DNA of 64,000 bases from NCBI RefSeq assembly GCF_001673405.1, contig NZ_LZLV01000001.1, positions 45,847 to 109,846 of the forward strand, given 5' to 3'. A program made the position numbers and the translations under genes. The notes under the pieces were generated by a model, which worked only from the letters and a program-made list of their open reading frames with translations, had not been told where the DNA came from and made no database searches. This document shows, piece after piece, positions 18,197-28,566 of this stretch (positions are counted from its first letter, which is position 1; each line of letters opens with the position of its first letter). This stretch comes from Mycobacterium sp. 1245111.1 (GTDB taxonomy: Bacteria; Actinomycetota; Actinomycetes; Mycobacteriales; Mycobacteriaceae).

Positions 18197-19564
18197 CTAC
18201 CCCCGCGCGTCGACCCGAGCCGGAATGGGTCCCTTCGCAATGGTGGTGCACGGCGATTCGACCGGGAAATCCTCATTGACAGACCGGATCCGCACCGACC
18301 TGGCGACGGTGGCGAGCGCGAGCGTCGTCACCAGCATCGCGAAGTGTTCACCGATGCACGAACGCGGCCCGGCGGCGAACGGAATGAACTGCCACCGATC
18401 GCGATTCGCGGAGTTTTCCGGGCTGAACCGATCGGGGTCGAAGACCGACGGACGCTCCCACAAGGCCGGATCCCTATGCAGCGCACTGATTGCGACGGCC
18501 ACAATGCTGCCTGCCTCCACTCGGTAGCCGTCTACCGCGAGGTCGCTCAGCGCCACCCGGCCGACCCCGGCGGCCGGCGGGCACAGTCGCAGCGACTCCT
18601 TGATCACCTGGGTGGTGTATCCGAGCCGGGGGACATCCGCCGGCGTCAGTTCTCGATCGCCGATCGCGGCAACCTCGGCGGCGACCCGGTCCTGCATGTC
18701 GGGATGGCGTCCCAGTTCCCACAACGCGTAGGTCAGCATTGTCGCGGTGGTGTCGTGGCCCGACAACATGAAGATCAGCAGCTCGCTGCAGATGTCCTCG
18801 TCGGACAGCGGCCGGCCGGTGTCCGGATCGGTGGCCGCGATCAGCGCCCGAACCAGCGGCGCATCGCGGGTGGTGTCCGCGCGGCAGGCCTGCAGGATCG
18901 CCATGGTGCCCCGTTTCATCGCCGCAACCGCGGCGCGAGCGCGACGGCGTGACGGCGTCGGCAGCCACCACGGCGCACGCACCGGCCGCAATCCACGATC
19001 GGCCGCATAGCGCGATGCCACGTGCAGGTTGGCCGCGATCTCAGTACCGAACTCGTTGACGTCGACACCGAAAATCGAGCGGCCGAGCGACCGCATGGCC
19101 AATCGGCGGCACTCAGTGTCGAGGTCGACGTCACCGAATTCACGCCAGTGATCGGCAGCCGTTTGTGCCGCCTGCGTCATGTGACTGCCGAAACTGTCGA
19201 CGCTCTGCTTGGTAAACACCGGCTGCAGCATCCGTCTACGCGGAGCCCATTCCTTGTTGGGCAGCACAAAGAGGTTGTCGCCCGCCACGTTTCGGATTTC
19301 CTGGTGCAGCTGGCATCGCTCGGTAAGTCCGTCCGTGCGTCCCAGCACATCGCGCACCCCGCTGGGCGAGCTGACCAGCACCAGGGCCGGGGCGAGGAAC
19401 TTCGGCAGCGGCACGAAGCGGGTCACCGGCCCGCCAGCCTCGCTCAGCAGCGGCAGCCCGGTGTGCAAAGCCCGCCCCGCCGACAGCACCCGAAGAATGG
19501 GCAACGGATTTTTCGGCGCAAGCGGAAGCGCGTCAACATCGAGTCGATCAATCGTCGCGGTCAT
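18197..19564 (-). CDS. Cytochrome P450
   Basis: A 455-residue cytochrome P450 monooxygenase. The I-helix oxygen-binding motif is MLSGHDTTATM, the K-helix ExxR is IKESLRL, and the heme loop is FIPFAAGPRSCIGEHF with the iron ligand Cys403. The rather long, basic N-terminal half resembles the mycobacterial CYP families with bulky or lipid substrates, but I cannot name the CYP number. The ATG at 19562-19564 is preferred over a TTG three codons upstream; no good ribosome site is seen for either. It occupies the place of the GMC oxidoreductase Rv1279 in M. tuberculosis and is followed by a dehydrogenase remnant, so this locus has been rearranged. Confidence 0.88.
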   Translation of the reverse strand: MTATIDRLDVDALPLAPKNPLPILRVLSAGRALHTGLPLLSEAGGPVTRFVPLPKFLAPALVLVSSPSGVRDVLGRTDGLTERCQLHQEIRNVAGDNLFVLPNKEWAPRRRMLQPVFTKQSVDSFGSHMTQAAQTAADHWREFGDVDLDTECRRLAMRSLGRSIFGVDVNEFGTEIAANLHVASRYAADRGLRPVRAPWWLPTPSRRRARAAVAAMKRGTMAILQACRADTTRDAPLVRALIAATDPDTGRPLSDEDICSELLIFMLSGHDTTATMLTYALWELGRHPDMQDRVAAEVAAIGDRELTPADVPRLGYTTQVIKESLRLCPPAAGVGRVALSDLAVDGYRVEAGSIVAVAISALHRDPALWERPSVFDPDRFSPENSANRDRWQFIPFAAGPRSCIGEHFAMLVTTLALATVARSVRIRSVNEDFPVESPCTTIAKGPIPARVDARG

Positions 19565-19658
19565 CAACGTCAAGAATTACCGCCTCACCTGGCAGATCGC
19601 AAGATTTTGGACATATTTGCTGACATCTGTCTAATTGGCGGTGGGGTCTGATAATGCG

Positions 19659-21317
19659 TCAGCGCATGAATCCGATTGCGGTGTAGTCGAGATCGGCCAA
19701 CCCGGCCGCACCGAAATTGGCCAATGAACTGTTGACCGCGACGTTGCCGGGGGATTGGACCAGCGGCAGGCTGAAACCCTCTGCCCAGATGAGCTTGTCG
19801 ACGTCATTGGCCAGGACTCGCGCCTTGGCCGGGTCCAGCTCTTCGAGGGTCTGCTCGATCTTCGCGTCGATCTCGGGGCCGCCGATCTTGCCGAAGTTGC
19901 TCTCCCCGGTGGACGCATAGATCTGGGTGAGCGCGGACAGTGGGAAAGCGTCGCCCATCCAGCCGAATTGGGCGATGTCGAACGAGCCGACGTTGATGTA
20001 GTTGGTGAAGAATCCGCTGCCGGCCTTGGCCATCAGCTCGAGTTTCACCCCGATTTGGGCGAGGCTGTGCTGCGCGATCAGCCCGAACTGCCGGCTGGTC
20101 TGCGCGTCGTAGAACAGGTCGCGCACGACCAACTGCTTGCCGTCTTTTTCGCGGAACCGCCCGTTGAGCTTCCAGCCGAGCGCGTCGAGGTCGAGCTTGG
20201 CCTTCTCCGGGTTGTACGCCACCACCCCGCTGTTGTCCTGGTAGCCCTGTTGGCCTTCGACGTAGATGTGGTTGTTCAACGCCGCCGGATGGCTGTTGAG
20301 CCCGTGCTGCGTGACGGCGGCGATGCTCTGCCGGTCGATGCCCTCGGCGATGGCGCGGCGCAACGCGGGATCGGCGAGTATTGACCCCTTGGCGCCGTTG
20401 AATGTGAAGTGATACCAGCTTGGGGTGGGCGCCCGACGGATCGAAATGCCCTTCGTGCGACGGGCGATCGTCATCTGGTCCAGCCCGGCCAGGCCGGTCG
20501 CGTCGATCGCCTTGTTCTGCAGCGCCGGCAGTCGGGCGGAGTCGTCCAGTACGAGAAAGGTGATGCTGTCCAGCCGTGGCCGCTCGCCCCACCATTTCGG
20601 ATTGCGGGTCAACACAATTCGCTGCTTGGTCCGGTCGAGCGCGGAGACGACGAACGGGCCGGCCGACGGACCCGGACCGGACAGCTGCGCCTTGTTGAAC
20701 GCGTCCGCGGTGGCGGTCATTTTCTTTGGCAGCAGCATGGTGTTGCCGGCGAACATGCCGCGCCATTCCGCGTAGGGCTTGGCGAAGGTGATCACGGCCT
20801 GCTGGTCGTTGACGCCGCGGGTCACCGACTTGACCCGCTCGCTGCCGTTGGTGCCGGCGATCGCGAAGTTCTTGTCGGCCCCACTGGTGGCGTGGATTTG
20901 GCTGGCGATGTCCTCCCAGCTGAGTGGTGTTCCGTCGGACCAGGTCGCCTTCGGGTTGATGGTGTAGGTGACGACTTGCGGGTTGGTTCCGGTGAGTTCG
21001 ACGCTGCTGAAGTAGTCGGTGTCGACGGTGGTGGAGCCGTCCGGGCCGATCACGAACGCGCGCGGCATGGTGGCCTTCAGCATCCCGCCGACGTCGGCGG
21101 AGTTGCCGTCGATGTGCAGGGTGTTGAAATTGGACGGGAATTCGGTGAGTGCCAGCCGCAGGTCTCCGCCGTCGCGCAGCGTTGCCGGGTTCTGTGGATT
21201 GATGTCGCTGGTCGCGCCGACGGCGGTGGCTGGATCGCTGGGCACGTAGTCGGCACCCGACGAGCAGCCGGCCAGCAGGCCGACCGCGAAGGTAAGAGCC
21301 AGGAGCCGTTTACCCAT
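19659..21317 (-). CDS. oppA: Oligopeptide-binding lipoprotein OppA
   Basis: A 552-residue family 5 extracellular solute-binding protein. The signal peptide ends in the lipobox LLAGC (Cys18), so it is tethered outside the membrane. Family landmarks include [21 protein letters not shown], the [20 protein letters not shown] segment (written here as [14 protein letters not shown]) and [20 protein letters not shown]. It delivers peptides to the OppBC channel. It is the last gene of the leftward oppB-oppC-oppD-oppA operon and overlaps oppD by 8 bases. Equivalent to Rv1280c. Confidence 0.9.
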   Translation of the reverse strand: MGKRLLALTFAVGLLAGCSSGADYVPSDPATAVGATSDINPQNPATLRDGGDLRLALTEFPSNFNTLHIDGNSADVGGMLKATMPRAFVIGPDGSTTVDTDYFSSVELTGTNPQVVTYTINPKATWSDGTPLSWEDIASQIHATSGADKNFAIAGTNGSERVKSVTRGVNDQQAVITFAKPYAEWRGMFAGNTMLLPKKMTATADAFNKAQLSGPGPSAGPFVVSALDRTKQRIVLTRNPKWWGERPRLDSITFLVLDDSARLPALQNKAIDATGLAGLDQMTIARRTKGISIRRAPTPSWYHFTFNGAKGSILADPALRRAIAEGIDRQSIAAVTQHGLNSHPAALNNHIYVEGQQGYQDNSGVVAYNPEKAKLDLDALGWKLNGRFREKDGKQLVVRDLFYDAQTSRQFGLIAQHSLAQIGVKLELMAKAGSGFFTNYINVGSFDIAQFGWMGDAFPLSALTQIYASTGESNFGKIGGPEIDAKIEQTLEELDPAKARVLANDVDKLIWAEGFSLPLVQSPGNVAVNSSLANFGAAGLADLDYTAIGFMR

Positions 21318-23145
21318 GGGCCGAATCCGGTTGCGGCACAGCTGCTAGCAGCCGCTGGGTGTACTCCTGTTGCGGCCGGTTGAAGATCTCGTCGCTGTCA
21401 CCCTGCTCCACGATCACGCCGTGCAGCATCACCACGACGTCGTGCGCCAGATGCTTGACCACCGACAGGTTATGCGACACAAACAGATACGACAGACCAA
21501 GTTCCTGCTGCAGATCGAGCAGCAGGTTGAGAATGCCGGCCTGAATCGACACGTCCAGCGCGGAGACCGGCTCGTCGAGCGCGAGGATCTTGGGCCGCAG
21601 CGCCAGCGCCCGTGCGATCCCGATCCGCTGCTTCTGCCCACCGGAGAACTCCGCCGGATATCGGCTGGCATCGCCGCGCCGCAACCCGACGGTGTCGAGC
21701 AACTCGGCGACTCGCGTCTGGGTCTCGGCCTTGCTGAATCCGTTGGCGTGCAACGGCTCAGCCAGCAGATCGAAGACCGGAAGCCGCGGATCCAGCGCCG
21801 CCGCCGGATCTTGGAAGATCACCTGAATGTCGCGTCGCAACGCCCGTCGCGTCGTCGAGTTCAGCGTGGCGACGTCGTTGCCGAGCACTTCGATCGAACC
21901 CGACTGCGGCGCAACCAACTCCAGGATCTCGTTCAGCGTCGTCGACTTGCCCGAACCCGACTCGCCGACGATGCCCAGCGTGCGCCCCTGGTGCAGGTCG
22001 AAGCTGATGCCGTCGACCGCGCGGACTTCGCCGACCCTGCGGCGAAACAGCACTCCCTTGGTCAAGGGGAAGGTCCTCACCAAGTCGCGAACCCGCACGA
22101 CGACAGTCGGTTCGCCGGGCGCCGAAGCTTTCGCTTCCGTGCTAACCCCGTAAACATCTGCGGCACTGCGACCGACGACGTGATCGGTGCGGATACAAGC
22201 CGCGTCGTGGTTGGGGGCAACGGGCGCCAGCGGCGGCTCGGCCGCACGACACTCGTCGACGACCAGCGGGCAGCGTGGCGCGAAAGGGCAGCCCGGCTCC
22301 AAGTCGGTCAGCGATGGGGGAGCGCCCGGGATCGGCACCAGCCTGGCGCCCTGCGGTGCGTCAAGCCGCGGGACCGAGCCCAAAAGCCCGACCGTGTAAG
22401 GCATTCGGCGATCACGGTAGACGTCGTTGACGGCGGCCGACTCGACGATCCGGCCGGCGTACATCACCAGGGCACGGTCCGCGAATTCGCCCACCACGCC
22501 CAGGTCGTGCGTGATCAGCAGCACCCCGGCGCCGGTCACGTCGCGCGCGGTCTTGAGCACCTCGAGGATCTGCGCCTGCACGGTGACGTCGAGCGCTGTG
22601 GTCGGCTCGTCGCAGATCAACAGGTCCGGGTCGTTGGCGATCGCGATCGCGATGACGACGCGCTGCCGCTCGCCGCCGGACAGCTCGTGCGGGAACGCAC
22701 GCGCACGCTCCTGGGGCTGCTTGATGCCGACCAGCTCCAGCAACTCGACCGCGCGGCGACGGGCGGCGTGTTTTCCGGTGCGCGGCTGGTGCACTTCAAT
22801 GGCCTCGGCGATCTGATCGCCGACCGTGTAGACCGGCGTGAGCGCCGACATCGGGTCCTGGAACACCATGCCGATCGTGTTGCCGCGATGCCGCGACATG
22901 GCGCGGTCGGGCAGGCCGATCAGCTCGTTGCCCTGCAACCGCACCGAACCTCGGACGTCGGCGTACTCGGGTAGCAGTGACACCGCTGCCATCGCCGCTG
23001 TCGACTTGCCCGAACCGGATTCGCCGACTATCGCCACCACCTCACCGGCATCGACGTGAAAATCGATGCCGCGCACCGCTTTCAGTGGCGGCCCGTCGGT
23101 GGGGAAGCTGACCGCAAGGTTGCGGACGTCCAGTAGCCGGCTCAC
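21310..23145 (-). CDS. oppD: Oligopeptide transporter ATPase, OppD-OppF fusion
   Basis: A 611-residue protein with two complete ABC ATPase domains in one chain, standing for OppD and OppF of other bacteria. Domain 1 (about 1-310) has [19 protein letters not shown] and [13 protein letters not shown]; domain 2 (about 345-611) has [22 protein letters not shown] and [13 protein letters not shown]. The OppD-type C-terminal cysteine motif ([14 protein letters not shown]) sits between them. Both sites look active. The start is a GTG overlapping the oppC stop by 4 bases. Equivalent to Rv1281c. Confidence 0.92.
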   Translation of the reverse strand: MSRLLDVRNLAVSFPTDGPPLKAVRGIDFHVDAGEVVAIVGESGSGKSTAAMAAVSLLPEYADVRGSVRLQGNELIGLPDRAMSRHRGNTIGMVFQDPMSALTPVYTVGDQIAEAIEVHQPRTGKHAARRRAVELLELVGIKQPQERARAFPHELSGGERQRVVIAIAIANDPDLLICDEPTTALDVTVQAQILEVLKTARDVTGAGVLLITHDLGVVGEFADRALVMYAGRIVESAAVNDVYRDRRMPYTVGLLGSVPRLDAPQGARLVPIPGAPPSLTDLEPGCPFAPRCPLVVDECRAAEPPLAPVAPNHDAACIRTDHVVGRSAADVYGVSTEAKASAPGEPTVVVRVRDLVRTFPLTKGVLFRRRVGEVRAVDGISFDLHQGRTLGIVGESGSGKSTTLNEILELVAPQSGSIEVLGNDVATLNSTTRRALRRDIQVIFQDPAAALDPRLPVFDLLAEPLHANGFSKAETQTRVAELLDTVGLRRGDASRYPAEFSGGQKQRIGIARALALRPKILALDEPVSALDVSIQAGILNLLLDLQQELGLSYLFVSHNLSVVKHLAHDVVVMLHGVIVEQGDSDEIFNRPQQEYTQRLLAAVPQPDSAHG

Positions 23146-24026
23146 GGGCGCCCACCCCGGGAAGCCGGATCGAGCGCGTCGCGTAGCCCGTCACCGGTCA
23201 CGTTGGCGCACACCAGGATCAGCACCAGCACGCCGGCTGGAAACAGGAAGACCCACGGGAACGTCGTCGCCGACTGGGTGCCGTCGGCGATCAGCGTGCC
23301 CAGCGACACGTCCGGGGGCTGAATGCCGAAGCCGAGGAAGCTCAGCCCGGTCTCGGCCAGGATCGCGACGGCGACATTCAGGGCCGCATCGATGATCAGG
23401 ATCGACGCCACATTCGGCACCACGTGATGGGTGATGATCCGGCCGCTGGGCACTCCCATATACCTTGCCGCGCGGATGAATTCACGCTCACGCAGGCTCA
23501 TCGTCATGCCACGGACCATTCGCGAGCTCACCATCCACCCGAAGCCTGCCAGCAGTAGCACCAGCGCGACGATGTTGCCGGAGCCCTTGGTGCGCGGCGT
23601 CAGGATCATGATCAACAGGAATGCGGGCACCACCAGCATCAGGTCGACGAACCACATCAGCACGCGATCGCGCAAACCCCCAAAGTAACCGGAGACCGAT
23701 CCCACGGTCGCGGCGATAGCGGTGGAGATGACCGCCACGAACACCCCAATCAGCATCGACTTCTGCATACCCCGCAGCGTCTGGGCCAGCAGATCCTGGC
23801 CAAGGGCGTTGGTGCCCAACCAATGTCGCGCATTCGGCGGCTGCAGCAGCGCGTTGAAGTCGAGGTCGCTGTAGGAGTAGGGGAGAAACGACGGCAGTCC
23901 GTAGCAGCCGACGAACAACACCAGCAGCACCAGCAGTGAGGCCACCGCCGAGCGGCGACGCAGGAAGCGGCGCAGCACCAACGTCCGTCGGGATGCGAAC
24001 TCGGGAGCCGCTGCAATGACCGTCAT
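23142..24026 (-). CDS. oppC: Oligopeptide transporter permease OppC
   Basis: A 294-residue inner-membrane permease of the binding-protein-dependent type with about six helices. The OppC-type entry segment [19 protein letters not shown] follows the first helix, and the EAA coupling loop is [25 protein letters not shown]. The ATG overlaps the oppB stop by 4 bases, and its own stop overlaps the oppD GTG, so the operon is tightly coupled. Equivalent to Rv1282c. Confidence 0.92.
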   Translation of the reverse strand: MTVIAAAPEFASRRTLVLRRFLRRRSAVASLLVLLVLFVGCYGLPSFLPYSYSDLDFNALLQPPNARHWLGTNALGQDLLAQTLRGMQKSMLIGVFVAVISTAIAATVGSVSGYFGGLRDRVLMWFVDLMLVVPAFLLIMILTPRTKGSGNIVALVLLLAGFGWMVSSRMVRGMTMSLREREFIRAARYMGVPSGRIITHHVVPNVASILIIDAALNVAVAILAETGLSFLGFGIQPPDVSLGTLIADGTQSATTFPWVFLFPAGVLVLILVCANVTGDGLRDALDPASRGGRP

Positions 24027-25000
24027 GACACCCGGACCCTGGGATCGAGTGCGGCGTAGATGAAGTCAGACAGCAGCCCGGCCAGCAGCACGACCGCGCC
24101 GGCGAACACCGTGATTGCCGCGACGATGTTGGTGTCCTGGGTGGCCACCCCCTGGACCATCCATTCGCCCATGCCATGCCAGCCGAAGATCTTCTCGACG
24201 AACACCGCCCCGGTCACCAAACCGGCTACGCCGTAAGCGAATAGCGTCGCCAACGGGATCAGCGCCGTCCGCAGGCCGTGCTTGACCAGGGCGCGGCGGC
24301 GGCTCAGGCCTTTGGCGCGGGCGGTGCGGATGAAATCCTGGCCGAGCACGTCGAGCATCGCGTTGCGCTGATAACGACTGAACCCGGCCGCGGTGCCCAG
24401 TGTCAGCGTCAGCGTAGGTAAAGCCAAGTGCTGCAAGCGATCCACGAATCGCGCCGCAGCGCCGTCGATCAAGGCGGGCGAAGTTTCACCGGTGTATTGG
24501 AACAGCTGCCAGCCGAGCGCCCAGTTCACGCGCAGCGCCGCCAAGATGAGCAGGTTGGCGATCACGAAGGTCGGGGCCGACAAAACCAGCAGCGACAGCA
24601 TCGTGATGACGCGGTCGCTGATCCGGTACTGCCGGATCGCCCCCCAAGCGCCGAGCACCACACCGATGATCGTTCCGGCGACCGACCCGATCAGCAGCAG
24701 CCGCAGGCTGACCCCGATCCGGCGCCACAGCTCACCCGACACCGGTTGACCGGTGATCGTCGCGCCGAAGTCGCCGCGCACCGCGTGCGACGCCCAGTCG
24801 GCATAGCGCAGCGGGATGGCCTTGTTCAGGCCCAGTTGCGCGGCCTTCGCGTCGATCACGGCCTGCGGTGGTCGCGGGCTGCGCTGCATCAGGCTTTCCA
24901 GCGGCGAGAACGCCACCGACGTCAGGCAGAACGTCAAAAACGAGGCCAGCGCCAACAGCACCACATAGTTCAGCAGCCGACGCGCCAGAAACCGGGTCAT
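24023..25000 (-). CDS. oppB: Oligopeptide transporter permease OppB
   Basis: A 325-residue inner-membrane permease, first gene of the opp operon. It begins MTRFLARRLLNYVVLL, a standard OppB first helix, and has the EAA loop DFIRTARAKGLSRRRALVKHGLRTAL and the FEKIFGWHGMG-like segment (VEKIFGWHGMGEW). The ATG at 24998-25000 matches the length of Rv1283c; the frame extends upstream but without family residues. Its start is 103 bases from the divergent carbonic anhydrase gene; a TAGTCT hexamer on the minus strand near 25039-25034 is a possible -10 element. Confidence 0.92.
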   Translation of the reverse strand: MTRFLARRLLNYVVLLALASFLTFCLTSVAFSPLESLMQRSPRPPQAVIDAKAAQLGLNKAIPLRYADWASHAVRGDFGATITGQPVSGELWRRIGVSLRLLLIGSVAGTIIGVVLGAWGAIRQYRISDRVITMLSLLVLSAPTFVIANLLILAALRVNWALGWQLFQYTGETSPALIDGAAARFVDRLQHLALPTLTLTLGTAAGFSRYQRNAMLDVLGQDFIRTARAKGLSRRRALVKHGLRTALIPLATLFAYGVAGLVTGAVFVEKIFGWHGMGEWMVQGVATQDTNIVAAITVFAGAVVLLAGLLSDFIYAALDPRVRVS

Positions 25001-25103
25001 GCCTACCGGCCTCGCCCCTGTCGCATCCGCCCAGACTAAGAGATTGCGATCCGATTGATTCGGACCGGTGATCGGACGCCCGTCGCGTCGTAGCGTAGAG
25101 GAG

Positions 25104-25595
25104 GTGACGGTCACCGATGGCTACCTGGCCAACAACGCCGACTACGCGAAGTCCTTCCACGGCCCGCTGCCGCTGCCGCCGAGCAAACACATCGCCGTGC
25201 TGGCCTGCATGGACGCCCGCATCGACGTCTACCGCGCGCTCGGCATCCACGAAGGCGAAGCGCACGTCATCCGCAATGCCGGCGGGGTGGTCACTGACGA
25301 CGCGATCCGGTCGCTGGCCATCAGCCAGCGACTGCTGGGCACCACCGAGATCATCCTGATTCACCACACCGACTGCGGCATGCTGACGTTCACCGACGAC
25401 GACTTCAAGCGCGCGATCCAAGACGAGACCGGCGTCAAGCCGCCGTGGGCGGCCGAAGCGTTCCCCGAGCTCGCCGAAGACGTCCGCCAGTCGTTGCGCC
25501 GCATCGAGAACAGCCCGTTCGTCACCAAGCACACGTCGGCGCGCGGATTCATCTTCGACGTCGCCACCGGAAAGCTCGACGAGGTCACCGGCTAG
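25104..25595 (+). CDS. canA: Beta-carbonic anhydrase CanA
   Basis: Interconverts CO2 and bicarbonate in the cytosol. The 163-residue protein matches M. tuberculosis Rv1284 closely. Zinc ligands are C35, H88 and C91, with the D37/R39 dyad in ACMDARID. The GTG at 25104 is chosen because it gives the family length, and TAGCGT (25091-25096) lies 7 bases before it, consistent with a leaderless mRNA. It is divergent from the opp operon and sits 194 bases before cysD. Confidence 0.92.
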   Translation: MTVTDGYLANNADYAKSFHGPLPLPPSKHIAVLACMDARIDVYRALGIHEGEAHVIRNAGGVVTDDAIRSLAISQRLLGTTEIILIHHTDCGMLTFTDDDFKRAIQDETGVKPPWAAEAFPELAEDVRQSLRRIENSPFVTKHTSARGFIFDVATGKLDEVTG

Positions 25596-25699
25596 GGCGG
25601 TGTATGCGCCGAGTGTGTGGGTTATGCCCGCAAATGGGCCGCAAAAACGCTAATTAGCTGCACCGTCGACGGACGTTGGCGTCGTCCTGACCGAATTGA

Positions 25700-25740
25700 T
25701 TGACAGCAGACTGTCAGCCTGGTTTCATACTCGGTAATGT
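25700..25740 (+). promoter_or_regulatory. Candidate cysD promoter with inverted repeat
   Basis: TGACAG (25701-25706), four bases, CTGTCA (25711-25716) form a perfect 6-bp inverted repeat, and TAATGT (25735-25740) downstream is a plausible -10 element, which would put the transcript start near 25748 and give a leader of about 40 bases before cysD. The repeat would overlap the -35 zone, a good position for a repressor such as the Rrf2 protein encoded in this cluster. The assignment is speculative. Confidence 0.35.
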
Positions 25741-25789
25741 TTATAAACCTGACCAAATCTACCCACTTTACCCAGAATCGGGGAGGCTG

Positions 25790-26713
25790 ATGACCACCCA
25801 AGAGGCGCCCGCTGCCGGGCAGTACGAGCTGAGCCATCTGCGCTCGCTGGAGGCCGAGGCGATCCACATCATCCGCGAGGTGGCCGCAGAGTTCGAGCGT
25901 CCGGTGCTGCTGTTCTCCGGCGGCAAGGACTCGATCGTGATGCTGCATCTGGCGCTGAAGGCCTTCCGCCCCGGCCGCCTGCCGTTTCCGGTGATGCACG
26001 TCGACACCGGTCACAACTTCGACGAGGTGATCGCCGCCCGCGACGAGCTGGTCTCCGAGACCGGGGTGCGGCTGGTGATCGCCAAGGTCCAGGACGACAT
26101 CGACGCGGGCCGGGTGGTCGAGACCATCCCGTCGCGCAACCCGCTGCAGACCGTGACGCTGCTGCGCGCAATCCGGGAGAACAAGTTCGACGCCGCATTC
26201 GGCGGCGCCCGCCGCGACGAGGAGAAGGCCCGCGCCAAGGAGCGAGTGTTCAGCTTCCGCGACGAGTTCGGCCAATGGGACCCCAAGGCACAGCGGCCCG
26301 AGCTGTGGAACATCTACAACGGGCGCCACCACAAGGGCGAGCACATCCGCGTGTTCCCGCTGTCGAACTGGACCGAGTTCGACATCTGGTCCTACATCGG
26401 CGCCGAGAAGATCAAGCTGCCGTCGATCTACTACGCGCACAAGCGGAAAGTCTTCGAGCGCGACGGGATGTTGCTGGCGGTCGACCGGCACCTGCAGCCA
26501 CGGGCCGACGAGAAGGTGGTCGAAAAGACGGTCCGGTTCCGCACCGTCGGCGACGTCACCTGCACCGGCTGCGTGGAATCGACCGCCGCCACCGTCGCCG
26601 AGGTCGTCGCCGAGACGGCCGTGTCGCGACTGACCGAACGCGGCGCCACCAGGGCCGACGACCGAATCTCCGAAGCTGGAATGGAAGACCGCAAGAGGCA
26701 GGGGTACTTCTGA
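25790..26713 (+). CDS. cysD: Sulfate adenylyltransferase subunit 2 CysD
   Basis: Catalytic subunit that joins sulfate and ATP to make APS, the first step of sulfate assimilation; works with the CysN GTPase. The 307-residue protein has the PP-loop LLFSGGKDSIVMLHL (near 42-56), FPVMHVDTGHNFDEV, and the C-terminal VGDVTCTGCVES and EDRKRQGYF. The ATG at 25790 is preceded by GGGAGG at 25781-25786; an upstream in-frame ATG at 25700 lies in the promoter region and is unlikely. The stop overlaps the next ATG by one base (TGATG). Confidence 0.93.
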   Translation: MTTQEAPAAGQYELSHLRSLEAEAIHIIREVAAEFERPVLLFSGGKDSIVMLHLALKAFRPGRLPFPVMHVDTGHNFDEVIAARDELVSETGVRLVIAKVQDDIDAGRVVETIPSRNPLQTVTLLRAIRENKFDAAFGGARRDEEKARAKERVFSFRDEFGQWDPKAQRPELWNIYNGRHHKGEHIRVFPLSNWTEFDIWSYIGAEKIKLPSIYYAHKRKVFERDGMLLAVDRHLQPRADEKVVEKTVRFRTVGDVTCTGCVESTAATVAEVVAETAVSRLTERGATRADDRISEAGMEDRKRQGYF

Positions 26714-28566
26714 TGAGTGGACCAACGACGTTGCTGCGCATAGCAACTGCGGGCTCGGTCGACGACGGCAAGTCCACGCTGATCGGGCGGCTGCTGTACG
26801 ACTCCAAGGCCGTCATGGACGACCAGTGGGCCTCGGTGGAGCGCACCTCCAAAGACCGCGGCCACGAATACACCGACCTGTCCCTGGTGACCGACGGCCT
26901 GCGCGCCGAGCGGGAACAGGGCATCACGATCGACGTGGCATACCGCTACTTCGCCACGCCCAAGCGGAAATTCATCATCGCCGACACCCCCGGGCATATC
27001 CAGTACACCCGCAACATGGTGACCGGGGCATCGACCGCGCAGTTGGCGATCGTGCTCGTCGACGCCCGTCACGGCCTGCTCGAGCAGTCCCGCCGGCACA
27101 CCTTCCTGGCGTCGCTGCTGGGCATCGAGCACATCGTGCTCGCCGTCAACAAGATGGACCTGATCGACTGGGACAAGGCAGCTTTCGAGGCGATTCGCGA
27201 CGAGTTCTACGCCTTCGCCACCCGCCTCGACGTCAAAGATGTGCTGACCATCCCGATGTCGGCGCTGCACGGCGACAACGTGGTCAGCAAGTCCGAGCAC
27301 ACGCCGTGGTACGACGGGCCCTCGCTGCTGTCGCACCTCGAAGAGGTGTATGTCGCGGCCGACCGCAACCTCGTCGACGTCCGGTTCCCGGTGCAGTACG
27401 TCATCCGTCCGCAGACCCACGACCACCAGGATCACCGCAGCTACGCGGGGACGGTGGCCAGCGGCGTGATGCGTCCGGGCGACGAGGTGGTGGTGCTGCC
27501 GACCGGAAAGCCCAGTCGCATCACCGCGATCGAAGGGCCCAATGGCCCAGTGGAAGAAGCGTTCCCGCCGATGGCCGTCTCGGTGAGCCTGGCCGACGAC
27601 ATCGACATCTCGCGGGGCGACATGATCGCCCGGCCGGCCAACGCGCCGCGGGTCACCCAGGATTTCGACGCGACCGTGTGCTGGATGGCCGACGCGTCGG
27701 CGCTGGAAGAGGGCCGCGACTACCTGATCAAGCACACCACCCGGACCACCCGGGTCAGGGTCAAGGCGCTGGAATACCGGCTCGATGTCAACACGCTGCG
27801 CCGCGACAAGGATGCAACGGCGTTGCAGCTCAACGAACTTGGCCGGGTTTCGTTACGGTCCCAGGTGCCGCTGCTGCTCGACGAGTACACCCGCAACGCC
27901 AGCACCGGGTCGTTCATCCTGATCGACCCGCACACCAACGGGACGGTTGCCGCGGGCATGGTGCTGCGTGAGGCCACCGCGCAGACGGCGAGCCCCAACA
28001 CCGTGCGGCACAGCTCGTTGGTGACCGCCGAGGACCGCATGTCGCGGGGCCGCACGCTGTGGTTCACCGGCCTGTCGGCTTCGGGTAAGTCGTCGGTGGC
28101 GATGCTCGTCGAGCGGAAGCTACTCGAAAAGGGTGTTCCCGCTTATGTTCTCGACGGAGACAACTTGCGGCATGGCCTCAACGCCGACCTGGGCTTCAGC
28201 ATGGCGGACCGGGCCGAGAACCTGCGGCGTCTGGCCCACGTGGCGGCGCTGATCGCGGACTCCGGCCACACGGTGCTGGTGCCGGCGATCAGCCCACTGG
28301 AAGAGCATCGCGAGCTGGCCCGCGGGATTCACGCGGAGAGCGGGCTCGACTTCATCGAGATCTTCTGTGACACCCCGCTCGAGGACTGCGAACGGCGAGA
28401 CCCCAAGGGCCTCTACGCCAAGGCACGGGCGGGTGAGATCACGCATTTCACCGGAATCGACAGCCCCTACCAGCGACCGAAGAACCCGGACCTGCGACTC
28501 GTGCCCGACCGCAGCGTCGACGAGCTCGCAGACCAAGTCGTCGAGCTGATCGAGGGCCGGAAGTGA
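26713..28566 (+). CDS. cysNC: CysN-CysC fusion: sulfate adenylyltransferase GTPase + APS kinase
   Basis: A 617-residue bifunctional enzyme. Residues about 1-435 are the CysN GTPase that drives APS synthesis: GSVDDGKSTL (P-loop), REQGITIDVAYR (switch I), IADTPGHIQY (G3) and AVNKMD (G4). Residues about 440-617 are the APS kinase CysC, making PAPS: P-loop FTGLSASGKSSVAML and the downstream LDGDNLRHGLN and KGLYAKARAGEI. The ATG at 26713 shares a base with the cysD stop; longer upstream frames are shadows of cysD. It overlaps cysQ by 4 bases. Equivalent to Rv1286. Confidence 0.93.
   Translation: MSGPTTLLRIATAGSVDDGKSTLIGRLLYDSKAVMDDQWASVERTSKDRGHEYTDLSLVTDGLRAEREQGITIDVAYRYFATPKRKFIIADTPGHIQYTRNMVTGASTAQLAIVLVDARHGLLEQSRRHTFLASLLGIEHIVLAVNKMDLIDWDKAAFEAIRDEFYAFATRLDVKDVLTIPMSALHGDNVVSKSEHTPWYDGPSLLSHLEEVYVAADRNLVDVRFPVQYVIRPQTHDHQDHRSYAGTVASGVMRPGDEVVVLPTGKPSRITAIEGPNGPVEEAFPPMAVSVSLADDIDISRGDMIARPANAPRVTQDFDATVCWMADASALEEGRDYLIKHTTRTTRVRVKALEYRLDVNTLRRDKDATALQLNELGRVSLRSQVPLLLDEYTRNASTGSFILIDPHTNGTVAAGMVLREATAQTASPNTVRHSSLVTAEDRMSRGRTLWFTGLSASGKSSVAMLVERKLLEKGVPAYVLDGDNLRHGLNADLGFSMADRAENLRRLAHVAALIADSGHTVLVPAISPLEEHRELARGIHAESGLDFIEIFCDTPLEDCERRDPKGLYAKARAGEITHFTGIDSPYQRPKNPDLRLVPDRSVDELADQVVELIEGRK

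Noticed and set aside
21370..22974. Long open frame on the plus strand (534 codons)
   Set aside because: Antisense to the OppD-OppF fusion; His/Arg/Gln-rich composition typical of shadows.
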